From Ovis canadensis (lineage: Eukaryota; Chordata; Mammalia; Artiodactyla; Bovidae): 64,000 nt of DNA. How positions within the stretch are numbered: position 1 is the stretch's first letter; every line of letters starts with the position of its first letter. The notes beneath the pieces were generated by a model. It was given only the letters and a program-made list of their open reading frames with translations, was not told the origin of the DNA and searched no databases. The stretch is taken from the NCBI RefSeq assembly GCF_042477335.2, contig NC_091245.1:113804501-113868500 (forward strand). Reading direction: 5' to 3'. Both the position numbers and the translations under genes were made by a program. Shown in pieces: positions 21,376-34,161 of the stretch.

Positions 21376-21446
21376 TGCATGGGGCGGGAATCGAACCCGG
21401 GCCTCCCGCGTGGCAGGCGAGAATTCTACCACTGAACCACCCATGC
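21376..21446 (-). tRNA. TRG-GCC: tRNA-Gly (GCC), C65 variant
   Basis: Unit-3 copy with the C49/C65 mismatch. T4 terminator at 21358-21361. Confidence 0.96.
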
Positions 21447-22939
21447 ACCGGTGGCCAGCGCCGCCCGTCGCTGCCCCTCAGGCGCTGGCCGCCACCCGCC
21501 CGCCGCTGCTCACTGCTCGCCCGTGGGCATCTCTCTGCCCCGTTGCAGCGGGAGACGAAGGGCGGGCGACCTGTAAGACAGGATCCGGGCACGTGCAGGA
21601 CCCCGGGGCGCGGCGCTCTCGGAGGGAGCCCGGGGCGACGGGACGCGGGCCCACGCGGCCCGTCCCGCGCCTTCTGCGCCGACCACGGCCGCCGCGACCC
21701 TGTCGGTGTCGCGTGAGGGCGCCGGGAGCCGACGCCGTCTGCCCGGCGCCGGGATCCCTGTCAGGTGCAGGCGCTGCGTGGTCGCTGCGGCCGCGCGCAG
21801 ACGTGCCTCTCAGCGACCGCCGGGTCCCGACCCAAAGTCCCTCTGGCGGGCTGGCTTTCCGGCCGTGCCGGGGTGGGGCGTGCGAGAGCGGGCGGGGGAA
21901 GGGACGCCGGGCTCGGTCTGTGCGGGAAGCGCGAGCGCGGGAGGGCGACGCCTCCGAGCGCCTCCGCCACCGCCCCCTACCCGCCCTCCCCCCGCCATCC
22001 CATCCTTAGACCCGCGCTCAGGCCCAGGGACCCAAAGGCGTGTGAGCCTGGCTCCTGCGCTCTGGCCGACCGCGCTCCCGGGGTCCGGCTCTGACGGGGT
22101 GGTGGTGGTGAGCAGGGGCCCTTTGGCAGCGCGGCTCCTGGCTCGGGGACTGCGGGCTGAGAGGCAGGGAGCGCGCCAGGGCGGGCTTGGCTCCGGCCGG
22201 GGCAGCGGCTTCCCACGGGAACGGGCGCCGTGGCGCCGAGGTCGGGGGCGCGGGCCGGGCGCCGGGGGGTGGGCTGGACGGGCACGCAGGGCTTCCGCTC
22301 CCTCCCCAGCGGAGCACCCTTCCCGGGACGGACTCGTGCAAGGAAGGCCGGTGTGCGCTGGCCAGCAGGAAGGCTGGATGGCACGCGTCCAGGGCGGGCG
22401 GCAGGCAGGTTGCGGCCCGGCCAAGAACGCACGGCGGAGAAGGGTCGAGGGCACGCGGCAGCCCCTTGGCGGGCAAGGCGGGGGCTCGGCCGCCTCGCTG
22501 TGGCTGGGGAGCGCAGGCGGGCCGGCGGGGCGGGCGCGGAGGACGGGGTGCCGGCCTGGCGGGAGAGCTGGCGGGGGCAGCCGTGGAAGCAAGGCTGCGA
22601 GGGCGAGTAGGCCGTTCCCCGGGCAGAAGTCGGAGCGCCGGCGAAGGGAGGAGGGCTTGCCACCCGCCGCGGGGCTGCGTGCTTCGGCGCGGCCGGGGGC
22701 GGGGCGCGGCGGGGCTGTGGGAGTGGAAGTGGGAGGGTGGGCGAGTGTGGGCCAGGGGGAGGCAGGGAGGCAGGAAAAGCAGCAGCTGCAGCTGCAGCCA
22801 GCTGGCGAGGAAAGATGCGCTGAGAAGGACTGAAGGTGCCTTCTGTGGGGGTGCAGGTGGCGGCGGGAGGGCGTGTGTGGAGAAAGGCAGTGGCGCGCGG
22901 AGGACGGGTGCGTTTGTCCGGCGGGCCAAAAGGCTGGCT

Positions 22940-23022
22940 TGTCAGGAGTGGGATTCGAACCCACGCCTCCAGGGGAGACTGCGACCTGAACGCAGCGCCT
23001 TAGACCGCTCGGCCATCCTGAC
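22940..23022 (-). tRNA. TRL-CAG: tRNA-Leu (CAG)
   Basis: Unit-3 copy, unchanged. T4 terminator at 22928-22931. Confidence 0.98.
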
Positions 23023-23116
23023 GGCGGGCCTGGCTGGGCGCGTGGCCGCTCGCCTGGCTGGGACCCGACGCGGCGCGAGCACCGGCGCCCTTGGCGGGCC
23101 GCGGGCGGCGCCACGC

Positions 23117-23140
23117 CAGGCAGGCAGGCAGGCAGGCAGG
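23117..23140 (+). repeat. (CAGG)6 tract
   Basis: Unit-3 copy, 6 repeats. Confidence 0.95.
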
Positions 23141-23577
23141 CGGGCGGGCGTCCGGAGTGGGGGTCGACGGAGCCGGCGCGCGGCGGCCGGCCGAGGCGCC
23201 TGGCTCCGCCGCCGCTCGCGCCGCGGACCCAGAGGGCCCTGGGCGGGCCGGCCCCTCCCCACCCGCGCCTGTCCTGGCCCGACGCCGGCCGGCGCGCGCC
23301 CACCGTGTCGTCGCAGCCCCGCTTGCCTTCTCGCGCCCCCTTCTCCCGGCGGAACGCCCGCGTTGGAGGCAAGAGGCGGCGCGCTGGGGAGGGTCCAGTG
23401 CCCCGGGGGTCCGGGTCCCTGTCGGGGTGGCGGGCTGCCGCTGTGACCGAGGCGGTTGGTCTGGTGCGCGGTTGGGTCGGGACCCGTGGTGGCCGGCGGC
23501 CCGTGCTGGGCAAGGGGAGGCGTGGGCAGGCAGCCCGAGAGCCCGAGGGCGGCCGGGCGGCAGGACGGTCGCCGCCG

Positions 23578-23649
23578 TCCTCGTTAGTATAGTGGTGAGT
23601 ATCCCCGCCTGTCACGCGGGAGACCGGGGTTCGATTCCCCGACGGGGAG
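23578..23649 (+). tRNA. TRD-GTC: tRNA-Asp (GTC)
   Basis: Unit-3 copy, unchanged. T5 terminator at 23661-23665. Confidence 0.98.
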
Positions 23650-24390
23650 GCAACACACCCTTTTTGGTGGCCGCGGTCGCTCTCTGTCCTGCCGCCAGGC
23701 CCCGGAGGGCCCTTCGCCTCCTCCCGACGTCTTTGGGCAAGGCGCCAGGGCGCCGCCGACGGCGGTGCCCGGCCTAGCTCCCGGCGACCCCCTCTGCCCG
23801 TGCAGCGCTCCAGCCTGAGCCCTTTGTCGTCGGCGGGCGCACGGTCGCCACGGCGGAGCGAGGGCCTCCTTGGCGACCCCACGGCCTTGCCCGACCATAG
23901 CCGGATCTGGCGGCCGGCCGGCCGCCCGCCCACGCGCCGACCCCCAGTGGCTGCCTGAGTGGGCTCGTAGGCTCGCGACGGCCCCGCCGCGTGCAGGCAG
24001 GTGGGTCCCGTGTCCCCTTGTCGTCGTGGGAAGTGGCCTCGCTCAGCGCCCGGTGGAGTAGCGCTTTGGCCAGCTGGGTGCTGGAAGCTGCGTGCCCCGC
24101 GTTGCCCGCCGGGGGTGAGGGCGGGGAGGCGTTGGCGGGCCGCGGCGGGGAGCGAAGGGCCGGAGGGCCGCAAGGCCGCGGGGGCGCCGCCCTGGGGCGG
24201 TGCGGCCGGTGGATTCCCGGCGACCGCGTGGCGCTGGCGCGCTTGGGGCGCCGCGTGGCTGCTGGGAGCGCCGGCGGCGGCGGCGCAAGCCTCCGGCTGA
24301 CGGGGCGTCGGGGCAGGGATGCGGAGGCGGCGGCGAGAGTATGCTGGGGCGAGCCCGGGGCCGGCGTCTGGCGGCCGCCCGGGCTGTGGA

Positions 24391-24462
24391 GCGTTGGTGG
24401 TATAGTGGTGAGCATAGCTGCCTTCCAAGCAGTTGACCCGGGTTCGATTCCCGGCCAACGCA
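24391..24462 (+). tRNA. TRG-TCC: tRNA-Gly (TCC)
   Basis: Unit-3 copy, unchanged. T4 terminator at 24474-24477. Confidence 0.98.
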
Positions 24463-24740
24463 GCGGGCCGACCTTTTGCTGAGTTCCAGCGCTCTCCCGG
24501 CAAGGGCGTTCGGGGGGCAGAGAGGTGGGAGCAGGGAGCCAGCCCGCTGGCCGGCGGCTTTTGGCGTGTGTGCGAGAAGCCGGCGGCGCGCGCGGTGTTT
24601 TGAGGGTGCTGAAAGCAAGACGGCACGGCAGGGCAGGCGGCTGGACTTGCAAAGGCCGGGTGTGGGCAGCAAGGTGGCACGGGCGGGTGGCATGGAGGCG
24701 CGGGGCTCACCAGGAGCAGGCGAGGGCTGAACCCCGACGC

Positions 24741-24812
24741 TCCCTGGTGGTCTAGTGGTTAGGATTCGGCGCTCTCACCGCCGCGGCCCAGGTTCGATTC
24801 CCGGTCAGGGAA
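24741..24812 (+). tRNA. TRE-CTC: tRNA-Glu (CTC), A51 variant
   Basis: Unit-3 copy. The T stem begins CCAGG, so the central pair 51-63 becomes an A/C mismatch; the B box next to it is intact. Probably transcribed, but the T arm should be weaker than in the canonical copies (inference). First downstream T4 is at 24874-24877. Confidence 0.94.
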
Positions 24813-25663
24813 GCCTTTCTTCTTCCTCTCCGCCTGCCACCTGCCCACGTCCTCGCTGGACACCCTGCCACCCTTTTCTTAGCCTACGCTTGCTCAGCGC
24901 TGCGCCAGAGGCCCCCGGGACCCTGCCCGTCCAGCCCCAGCACGATTCAGGCCACCTCCGCCGTCCCGCGGGGCAAAGGTTTTGGCCGCAGTGGCAACCT
25001 CGCGCCGCTTCCACCACGACGCGCCTGAGGCCTCCCATCCACCAGCCCCCCCCCCAACCCCACCCCCCGCCTCCCTCCCTCCTGAGGGGCTGCGGCTGCT
25101 GCCCCTGGTGGTGGCGGTGATGCTCCTGGGCTTGTGCTGGTTCTCCTGCTGTGGGTGGTGGTGAGGAGGTGGGCTTGGATAGGGCCGGCGGCGGTAGGGG
25201 TGGGGGTAGGGCTGGGGGTAGGGGCGTGGGCTGTGGCGGTCGCCAGCTGGGGGCCAGCAGCGGCAGGGGCGGTGGCCACAGCCGAAGGTGAGCGAGGGGG
25301 ATCTGCCTCTGGGAGTGGGGGCCGTGGCCACGGACCGCCTGCCTTGTCGTGTCTCTCATGCCAGCCACCTCTCTGGGCGGCTTGGCCAGTGCGTGCCAGG
25401 TCCCGGGCTGGCTGTGACTCCCGTGTGCCGCTGGCGACTCCAAGAGGGTTCTGGTCTTGAGTGGGCTCTGGGAGGCGGACCACGGCGCCCGGGAGGCATG
25501 GGTAGCAGTTCAGTCGCCCGGGGGCAGCGATGCCTGCCAGGGAGGACAACCCGACCATCGTGCTGTTTCCCTTGCCTGACCACAGCTCTCAATCCTACTG
25601 GACTGAGGCAAGATTTACCCAGGCCTCCCTCCCCCACTCGTAACCAAAGGTGGGCACTCGGGT

Positions 25664-25664
<1 letters not shown>

Positions 25665-25696
<32 letters not shown>
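25665..25696 (+). repeat. (CA)16 microsatellite
   Basis: Unit-4 copy, 16 repeats, one more than units 1-3. Confidence 0.98.
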
Positions 25697-25699
<3 letters not shown>

Positions 25700-27090
25700 C
25701 GCCCTCCAAACTGTCTATCCAGGATCCACTCCATCCCTCTCCCCACCCTGTCACCGTCTTCCCCTAGGAACTCTGCGCGAGGGTGATCCTCCAGCACAGT
25801 CTCCTCTTGGCCCCGTCTCGGCTGGTCTATCCCCAAAGGGTTTCACGTCTGTTCAAGGACTGTGTCCTTCGGAGGGGAAGTGGACGGCAGACGAAAGGCA
25901 CCAACGTGCGGCGAGGGCGGCACACTCGGGTGCGATGGCACAAAGGCGAGTGCCCTGTGGGAAAGGAGCCCCCGTGGCCCGACGTGTGCTTGCCGTCGCC
26001 AAAGGAGGTTTCCTCGAGGCCCCTGCCGGGGCTGTGGGCGTCAGAGTGCATGGGGGAGAGTATCGGAGGAAGGTGCTTGGGGCCATGGCTGGTGGGCGCC
26101 CCACGTGGATCAGGGACCCGGGCAGGGCGATCGCGAGCAGAGGGCGCGGCGGCGAGCAGGGAGCTGGGAGGCAGGCCCCGGGGTGCTTGGTCGGGGCGTC
26201 TGCATGGACGGCCGGCGGGAAGGGGCGGCGTGGGGCTCTCGGGGACCTGGCCGAAAGATCGGCAGGCCACTCGAGCAGGGCCTCTACAGAAGCATGGGCG
26301 CGGCGGCGAAGCCGTGCCAGGCACATGTGAGAGGCTGGGACGGATCTGCGGTAGGTAGGGGTGGGCGTGGGGGTTGGGCTGGGGCTGCGGAGCCAGAGGG
26401 AGGCCCGCACTGGTGAACGCCAGGGCAGGGCAGGCCAGGGCAGGACGTGTGAGGGATAGCCCGAGCTCCAGGGGGATGTTGGGTGGGGAGGTGGGGCCGA
26501 GCCTGGAGTCTGGCGGGAAAGGCAGAGGGCAGGCCGTGACAGTGACGGGGCTGTGGCGTGAGGAAGATGGCGGGTGAGCACTCCATTTGGGTCGGGTGGC
26601 GGGTGAGCGGGGGCGAGCCACACTGGTGCTCGGTGCCACAGGCTGCTCAGGCTCGGCGGCGGGCTGTGGCTCTGGGCGGAGGCTAGGACGCAGGCAAGCG
26701 AAGGACAGAAACGGAGCGCCAGCGCCAGCTGGGGGCCAGACCCGGTCCGAGATGGGTGGGCCCACCGTACCGCCCCAGAGACCAAAGTCACCACCCATCG
26801 GGAGGGAGTGTCCAGTGTCGGGGGTGACACTGCTGGGGCCTCAGGGTGGGATGGGGCGGGGGTGGCTGGCAGCGCAGGTGGCTGTGATTTCATGAGGGCC
26901 AAGGAGAGCTCCCATGTGACCGGGCACAGTCAGCCCTCCAGGGCACACGCCCGCAGAGGGCAAACCTCGGGGAGGTCTGAGGGTCCGGACACCGCCACCG
27001 CCTCGGCAGCACCGCCTGCCAGGGCCCGTACACGGAGCAAACCCCAGCGCCCAGCCACACACGGCGGGCCCAAGAAGGGGTGGCATCGAT

Positions 27091-28956
27091 GCAGCATGGC
27101 GCCATCACTCAGGCATCAGAAACACGTCAAGAATTGCCAGTTGTCACAAGCAATGATGCAGCTGGAGACTCTTACACTCGGCGGAGAATGTCAGACCGCG
27201 TTGGACCGAGGCATGTGGAGCATGGAAAATAATACAAAACGAAGCTATTTGCCAGGAGAAACCGACTCACGCAGAAACCCACCTTAGGGTAACGCAAGCG
27301 GAAAGGCAGCGCTGGAGGGATGACTGGGGAGCTGCAACGCACAGATACGCAGGACCCTGTCTAAAGGGAGAAGCGCCAAGGTTATCCAGTTCAACACAGG
27401 GAATCAGCGTCAGTGCCCTGGAGTAACCTCAAGTGGAAAAGAATCTGAAACCATATATGACACTTGAGATCTGCACAAGCAAAACAGGATCACACTGCGG
27501 TCCACCGGAAACCAGCACAATATTGGGAATCCACTGTACTTCCGCAACAACCGTGACTACGACGTCGGAGTAAGCTTTCAAAAGAAAACTAACTCAGCAG
27601 GCAATGAAGTCAGCGGAAAACAGGTGAGCTATGCCAACCCCACCCTGGGTACATATCCACGAAAGGCGCAGCTCTTCATTCGGAAAGACACATGCAACCC
27701 CCACAGTCACAGCAGCACCGTTTGCCATAGCCGAGACGTGGAGAAAACCCTAGTGCCCATCCCCAAAGGCTCAGCCACCAAGATGCAGTATCAGAGAAAG
27801 GGAGAGAATGGGATGTCACCGAGCCGTCCACAAGAGGCAGATAGTGTCACTGGCAGCAACGGCGGCTGGAGCTGCAGAATATTACCCTTGGTGAGGGAAG
27901 TCAAACAGACAAGGTCACGGATGGGTGGACTCTAAAGTGTTGTACAAATGAATCCCTGGGCCAACCAGCCACAGACTCTCAGACACAGGAAAGCCGCTTG
28001 GGGCTTCCCAAGGGCGCAGTCAGGGACCGAGGGATGATTGAGGAGCCGGGCTCAACGGATCAACCGTACCAGTACTGCGTAGGAAGGGGAGGAGGAACAA
28101 GGACACGCGGGATACCGCAGGGAATGAGATCCCATATGCTGTCATCACCCGCAATGGAAACGAGCTGAACACATGAGCCCCCCCCCACCCACCCACAGAC
28201 AGGACTGAACCCCAACGCTGTACAGCGGAAACGCACACCAGGTTGTAGATCAACTACGCTTCCAGGACAAGTGCTACTCCGTCGAAGTCAGTCAGTCGAG
28301 GATCAGTCCAGCAATAGGAAAAAGAAGAGCTTCCATTATGATCCAGGAAAGCCAACCCTGGGCACGCGTCGGGAAAAGACGACAAATACCCCTAATGGGG
28401 AGAGATGCAGGCATCCCCCAGGGTCACCGCAGCCCTCTGTGCCGGAGCCGAGACCCGCGGGAAACGCCCAAGTGCCCGTCGGCACGTGGCCGGCACAAGA
28501 AGGTGAGGGATATCTGTACCGTGGAATATGACGCAGCCCTCAAGAAGGAGCCGCCATCGCCATGGGCCGCAAGGTCAGACGGACCCACAGAAGGGTCCGC
28601 TCAGTGAAGTGAGTCGCTTGGATCGGGAGAAAGCTCTGTGGACTCTTAACGACGAATACAGACGAATCTATGCGCAAAGGGGAAAGCGACCTGGAGACCC
28701 CGAAAACGTACATAGGGCTACCCAAGGGGAAAGGCAGGGAGGGACGAAGTTGAAGTCGGATCAAGAGATAGGAAAGACTGTGCTTACAGTAGAAGAGCAA
28801 CAGAGCTTTCCTCTGTAGCAGGAGAAGTGTATCTGTATCTCGCCTTCACCTACACTGGAAGACCACCTGGCAAAGAACAGGGGACTGAATCACTTTGCCG
28901 GGCACCTGAGACTCACCCAGGAATGTGAATCCGTTCTACTTGTGTTCGAAGAAGCA
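27091..28956 (+). mobile_element. LINE-1 3' end trio, unit 4
   Basis: A (27091-27576), B (27616-28281) and C (28331-28956). A carries a private T at about 27464; B has TTACCCTTGG, the units 4-7 allele. Confidence 0.82.
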
Positions 28957-29837
28957 GAAAAAGGAGCAGGCCGTGGCTTGAAGCGGGGGGTGGGGGGAGG
29001 CAGGCCAGTGGGACAGATGCAAAGGCAGGTTCCTTGGCAAGAGTGGGATTTGGAACGGCTCAGGGAGGAACGGGGCGTGGGGGGCGGGGTGTGTGGAGAT
29101 GGGGGAGGCGGGGAGCTGGGGGTGGGATGGGTGCATGTGGGGGAGTAGGGGGACGGTGAGGCTGCAGGCTGAGGTGGGGGTGCTCTTGGGGCAGGGCTGA
29201 TGCTGAGGTGAGGCGCGCAAGAGGGTTTCAGGGGGAAGGGGTGGTGTTTGAGGCGGTGAGGGCGTTGCTGTTGGAAACCTATTTCTGCCGAGGCCAGGCC
29301 CGAGGGCGAGGGCCGGCAGCTGGTGGACTTCTTTGGAACTCGTCCTGCAAGACGTGGTCCAGGGACCCTGCAGGCAAAAGGGAGGTATGCTTGCCAGATG
29401 TGGCAGCTCCCTTGCTCCTGGCTGTGCAAACGTAGTGTGATTGATTTCTCTCGGAGTGTGGGGAGAGTGAGGCAGGGAGCTTGGAGACGGACGTTGTGAA
29501 AGATGAAGTGTGGTGCGGGCGGCTGCCAGCGGTGGGGTATTCCTGCCAGTGCAGTCCCCGAGCCCTCGGCTGGGTCCGGGTGAGGACGCGAGCAAACACA
29601 AGAAAGGTGCCTGGACGCACGGGCGGCTGAGCCCGCAGGGTTTGGGGCCACGAAGGCTTGGCAGCAGGGCCTTTTGTGGGTGAGGTGGGGAGGGGTCCTG
29701 GGCGTCTGTGTGGGAGAGGCAGCGGGCGGCAGGTAGCCAGCCAGCGTTTGCAGGAGCGCTGCCTCGAGCGCGTTTCAGCGGGCAGACCTAGTTGGGCTCT
29801 GGGGCCGCACCGTGGGACCAAAAGGGGACGCTGGGGC

Positions 29838-29908
29838 TGCATGGGGCGGGAATCGAACCCGGGCCTCCCGCGTGGCAGGCGAGAATTCTACCACTGAACC
29901 ACCCATGC
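29838..29908 (-). tRNA. TRG-GCC: tRNA-Gly (GCC), C65 variant
   Basis: Unit-4 copy and the last to carry the C49/C65 mismatch in this window. T4 terminator at 29820-29823. Confidence 0.96.
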
Positions 29909-31401
29909 ACCGGTGGCCAGCGCCGCCCGTCGCTGCCCCTCAGGCGCTGGCCGCCACCCGCCCGCCGCTGCTCACTGCTCGCCCGTGGGCATCTCTCTGC
30001 CCCGTTGCAGCGGGAGACGAAGGGCGGGCGACCTGTAAGACAGGATCCGGGCACGTGCAGGACCCCGGGGCGCGCCGCTCTCGGAGGGAGCCCGGGGCGA
30101 CGGGACGCGGGCCCACGCGGCCCGTCCCGCGCCTTCTGCGCCGACCACGGCCGCCGCGACCCTGTCGGTGTCGCGTGAGGGCGCCGGGAGCCGACGCCGT
30201 CTGCCCGGCGCCGGGATCCCTGTGAGGTGCAGGCGCTGCGTGGTCGCTGCGGCCGCGCGCAGACGTGCCTCTCAGCGACCGCCGGGTCCCGACCCAAAGT
30301 CCCTCTGGCGGGCTGGCTTTCCGGCCGTGCCGGGGTGGGGCGTGCGAGAGCGGGCGGGGGAAGGGACGCCGGGCTCGGTCTGTGCGGGAAGCGCGAGCGC
30401 GGGAGGGCGACGCCTCCGAGCGCCTCCGCCACCGCCCCCTACCCGCCCTCCCCCCGCCATCCCATCCTTAGACCCGCGCTCAGGCCCAGGGACCCAAAGG
30501 CGTGTGAGCCTGGCTCCTGCGCTCTGGCCGACCGCGCTCCCGGGGTCCGGCTCTGACGGGGTGGTGGTGGTGAGCAGGGGCCCTTTGGCAGCGCGGCTCC
30601 TGGCTCGGGGACTGCGGGCTGAGAGGCAGGGAGCGCGCCAGGGCGGGCTTGGCTCCGGCCGGGGCAGCGGCTTCCCACGGGAACGGGCGCCGTGGCGCCG
30701 AGGTCGGGGGCGCGGGCCGGGCGCCGGGGGGTGGGCTGGACGGGCACGCAGGGCTTCCGCTCCCTCCCCAGCGGAGCACCCTTCCCGGGACGGACTCGTG
30801 CAAGGAAGGCCGGTGTGCGCTGGCCAGCAGGAAGGCTGGATGGCACGCGTCCAGGGCGGGCGGCAGGCAGGTTGCGGCCCGGCCAAGAACGCACGGCGGA
30901 GAAGGGTCGAGGGCACGCGGCAGCCCCTTGGCGGGCAAGGCGGGGGCTCGGCCGCCTCGCTGTGGCTGGGGAGCGCAGGCGGGCCGGCGGGGCGGGCGCG
31001 GAGGACGGGGTGCCGGCCTGGCGGGAGAGCTGGCGGGGGCAGCCGTGGAAGCAAGGCTGCGAGGGCGAGTAGGCCGTTCCCCGGGCAGAAGTCGGAGCGC
31101 CGGCGAAGGGAGGAGGGCTTGCCACCCGCCGCGGGGCTGCGTGCTTCGGCGCGGCCGGGGGCGGGGCGCGGCGGGGCTGTGGGAGTGGAAGTGGGAGGGT
31201 GGGCGAGTGTGGGCCAGGGGGAGGCAGGGAGGCAGGAAAAGCAGCAGCTGCAGCTGCAGCCAGCTGGCGAGGAAAGATGCGCTGAGAAGGACTGAAGGTG
31301 CCTTCTGTGGGGGTGCAGGTGGCGGCGGGAGGGCGTGTGTGGAGAAAGGCAGTGGCGCGCGGAGGACGGGTGCGTTTGTCCGGCGGGCCAAAAGGCTGGC
31401 T

Positions 31402-31484
31402 TGTCAGGAGTGGGATTCGAACCCACGCCTCCAGGGGAGACTGCGACCTGAACGCAGCGCCTTAGACCGCTCGGCCATCCTGAC
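31402..31484 (-). tRNA. TRL-CAG: tRNA-Leu (CAG)
   Basis: Unit-4 copy, unchanged. T4 terminator at 31390-31393. Confidence 0.98.
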
Positions 31485-31578
31485 GGCGGGCCTGGCTGGG
31501 CGCGTGGCCGCTCGCCTGGCTGGGACCCGACGCGGCGCGAGCACCGGCGCCCTTGGCGGGCCGCGGGCGGCGCCACGC

Positions 31579-31602
31579 CAGGCAGGCAGGCAGGCAGGCA
31601 GG
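31579..31602 (+). repeat. (CAGG)6 tract
   Basis: Unit-4 copy, 6 repeats. Confidence 0.95.
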
Positions 31603-32039
31603 CGGGCGGGCGTCCGGAGTGGGGGTCGACGGAGCCGGCGCGCGGCGGCCGGCCGAGGCGCCTGGCTCCGCCGCCGCTCGCGCCGCGGACCCAGAGGGCC
31701 CTGGGCGGGCCGGCCCCTCCCCACCCGCGCCTGTCCTGGCCCGACGCCGGCCGGCGCGCGCCCACCGTGTCGTCGCAGCCCCGCTTGCCTTCTCGCGCCC
31801 CCTTCTCCCGGCGGAACGCCCGCGTTGGAGGCAAGAGGCGGCGCGCTGGGGAGGGTCCAGTGCCCCGGGGGTCCGGGTCCCTGTCGGGGTGGCGGGCTGC
31901 CGCTGTGACCGAGGCGGTTGGTCTGGTGCGCGGTTGGGTCGGGACCCGTGGTGGCCGGCGGCCCGTGCTGGGCAAGGGGAGGCGTGGGCAGGCAGCCCGA
32001 GAGCCCGAGGGCGGCCGGGCGGCAGGACGGTCGCCGCCG

Positions 32040-32111
32040 TCCTCGTTAGTATAGTGGTGAGTATCCCCGCCTGTCACGCGGGAGACCGGGGTTCGATTCC
32101 CCGACGGGGAG
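32040..32111 (+). tRNA. TRD-GTC: tRNA-Asp (GTC)
   Basis: Unit-4 copy, unchanged. T5 terminator at 32123-32127. Confidence 0.98.
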
Positions 32112-32852
32112 GCAACACACCCTTTTTGGTGGCCGCGGTCGCTCTCTGTCCTGCCGCCAGGCCCCGGAGGGCCCTTCGCCTCCTCCCGACGTCTTTGGGC
32201 AAGGCGCCAGGGCGCCGCCGACGGCGGTGCCCGGCCTAGCTCCCGGCGACCCCCTCTGCCCGTGCAGCGCTCCAGCCTGAGCCCTTTGTCGTCGGCGGGC
32301 GCACGGTCGCCACGGCGGAGCGAGGGCCTCCTTGGCGACCCCACGGCCTTGCCCGACCATAGCCGGATCTGGCGGCCGGCCGGCCGCCCGCCCACGCGCC
32401 GACCCCCAGTGGCTGCCTGAGTGGGCTCGTAGGCTCGCGACGGCCCCGCCGCGTGCAGGCAGGTGGGTCCCGTGTCCCCTTGTCGTCGTGGGAAGTGGCC
32501 TCGCTCAGCGCCCGGTGGAGTAGCGCTTTGGCCAGCTGGGTGCTGGAAGCTGCGTGCCCCGCGTTGCCCGCCGGGGGTGAGGGCGGGGAGGCGTTGGCGG
32601 GCCGCGGCGGGGAGCGAAGGGCCGGAGGGCCGCAAGGCCGCGGGGGCGCCGCCCTGGGGCGGTGCGGCCGGTGGATTCCCGGCGACCGCGTGGCGCTGGC
32701 GCGCTTGGGGCGCCGCGTGGCTGCTGGGAGCGCCGGCGGCGGCGGCGCAAGCCTCCGGCTGACGGGGCGTCGGGGCAGGGATGCGGAGGCGGCGGCGAGA
32801 GTATGCTGGGGCGAGCCCGGGGCCGGCGTCTGGCGGCCGCCCGGGCTGTGGA

Positions 32853-32924
32853 GCGTTGGTGGTATAGTGGTGAGCATAGCTGCCTTCCAAGCAGTTGACC
32901 CGGGTTCGATTCCCGGCCAACGCA
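32853..32924 (+). tRNA. TRG-TCC: tRNA-Gly (TCC)
   Basis: Unit-4 copy, unchanged. T4 terminator at 32936-32939. Confidence 0.98.
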
Positions 32925-33202
32925 GCGGGCCGACCTTTTGCTGAGTTCCAGCGCTCTCCCGGCAAGGGCGTTCGGGGGGCAGAGAGGTGGGAGCAGGGAG
33001 CCAGCCCGCTGGCCGGCGGCTTTTGGCGTGTGTGCGAGAAGCCGGCGGCGCGCGCGGTGTTTTGAGGGTGCTGAAAGCAAGACGGCACGGCAGGGCAGGC
33101 GGCTGGACTTGCAAAGGCCGGGTGTGGGCAGCAAGGTGGCACGGGCGGGTGGCATGGAGGCGCGGGGCTCACCAGGAGCAGGCGAGGGCTGAACCCCGAC
33201 GC

Positions 33203-33274
33203 TCCCTGGTGGTCTAGTGGTTAGGATTCGGCGCTCTCACCGCCGCGGCCCAGGTTCGATTCCCGGTCAGGGAA
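33203..33274 (+). tRNA. TRE-CTC: tRNA-Glu (CTC), A51 variant
   Basis: Unit-4 copy with the same A51/C63 mismatch as unit 3. First downstream T4 is at 33336-33339. Confidence 0.94.
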
Positions 33275-34125
33275 GCCTTTCTTCTTCCTCTCCGCCTGCC
33301 ACCTGCCCACGTCCTCGCTGGACACCCTGCCACCCTTTTCTTAGCCTACGCTTGCTCAGCGCTGCGCCAGAGGCCCCCGGGACCCTGCCCGTCCAGCCCC
33401 AGCACGATTCAGGCCACCTCCGCCGTCCCGCGGGGCAAAGGTTTTGGCCGCAGTGGCAACCTCGCGCCGCTTCCACCACGACGCGCCTGAGGCCTCCCAT
33501 CCACCAGCCCCCCCCCCAACCCCACCCCCCGCCTCCCTCCCTCCTGAGGGGCTGCGGCTGCTGCCCCTGGTGGTGGCGGTGATGCTCCTGGGCTTGTGCT
33601 GGTTCTCCTGCTGTGGGTGGTGGTGAGGAGGTGGGCTTGGATAGGGCCGGCGGCGGTAGGGGTGGGGGTAGGGCTGGGGGTAGGGGCGTGGGCTGTGGCG
33701 GTCGCCAGCTGGGGGCCAGCAGCGGCAGGGGCGGTGGCCACAGCCGAAGGTGAGCGAGGGGGATCTGCCTCTGGGAGTGGGGGCCGTGGCCACGGACCGC
33801 CTGCCTTGTCGTGTCTCTCATGCCAGCCACCTCTCTGGGCGGCTTGGCCAGTGCGTGCCAGGTCCCGGGCTGGCTGTGACTCCCGTGTGCCGCTGGCGAC
33901 TCCAAGAGGGTTCTGGTCTTGAGTGGGCTCTGGGAGGCGGACCACGGCGCCCGGGAGGCATGGGTAGCAGTTCAGTCGCCCGGGGGCAGCGATGCCTGCC
34001 AGGGAGGACAACCCGACCATCGTGCTGTTTCCCTTGCCTGACCACAGCTCTCAATCCTACTGGACTGAGGCAAGATTTACCCAGGCCTCCCTCCCCCACT
34101 CGTAACCAAAGGTGGGCACTCGGGT

Positions 34126-34126
<1 letters not shown>

Positions 34127-34158
<32 letters not shown>
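34127..34158 (+). repeat. (CA)16 microsatellite
   Basis: Unit-5 copy, 16 repeats, as in unit 4. Confidence 0.98.

Positions 34159-34161
<3 letters not shown>

Larger units (their letters stand above)
16916..25374 (+). repeat. Tandem tRNA array, unit 3
   Basis: 8459-bp copy. Marks: (CA)15; C65 Gly-GCC; A51 Glu-CTC; a rearranged C-run of 13 with a lost CCCA step in the middle L1 relic near 19716; GCGGCGCTC near 21610, shared only with unit 6; GGGCAAGGCG near 23736, shared only with unit 4. Confidence 0.98.
25375..33836 (+). repeat. Tandem tRNA array, unit 4
   Basis: 8462-bp copy. Marks: (CA)16; ACTTGAGATC near 27462 where the other units have ACTCGAGATC (private, removes an XhoI-type CTCGAG); TTACCCTTGG near 27882, shared with units 5-7; C65 Gly-GCC; TGTGAGGTG near 30221, shared with units 5 and 7; A51 Glu-CTC, shared with unit 3. 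Confidence 0.98.
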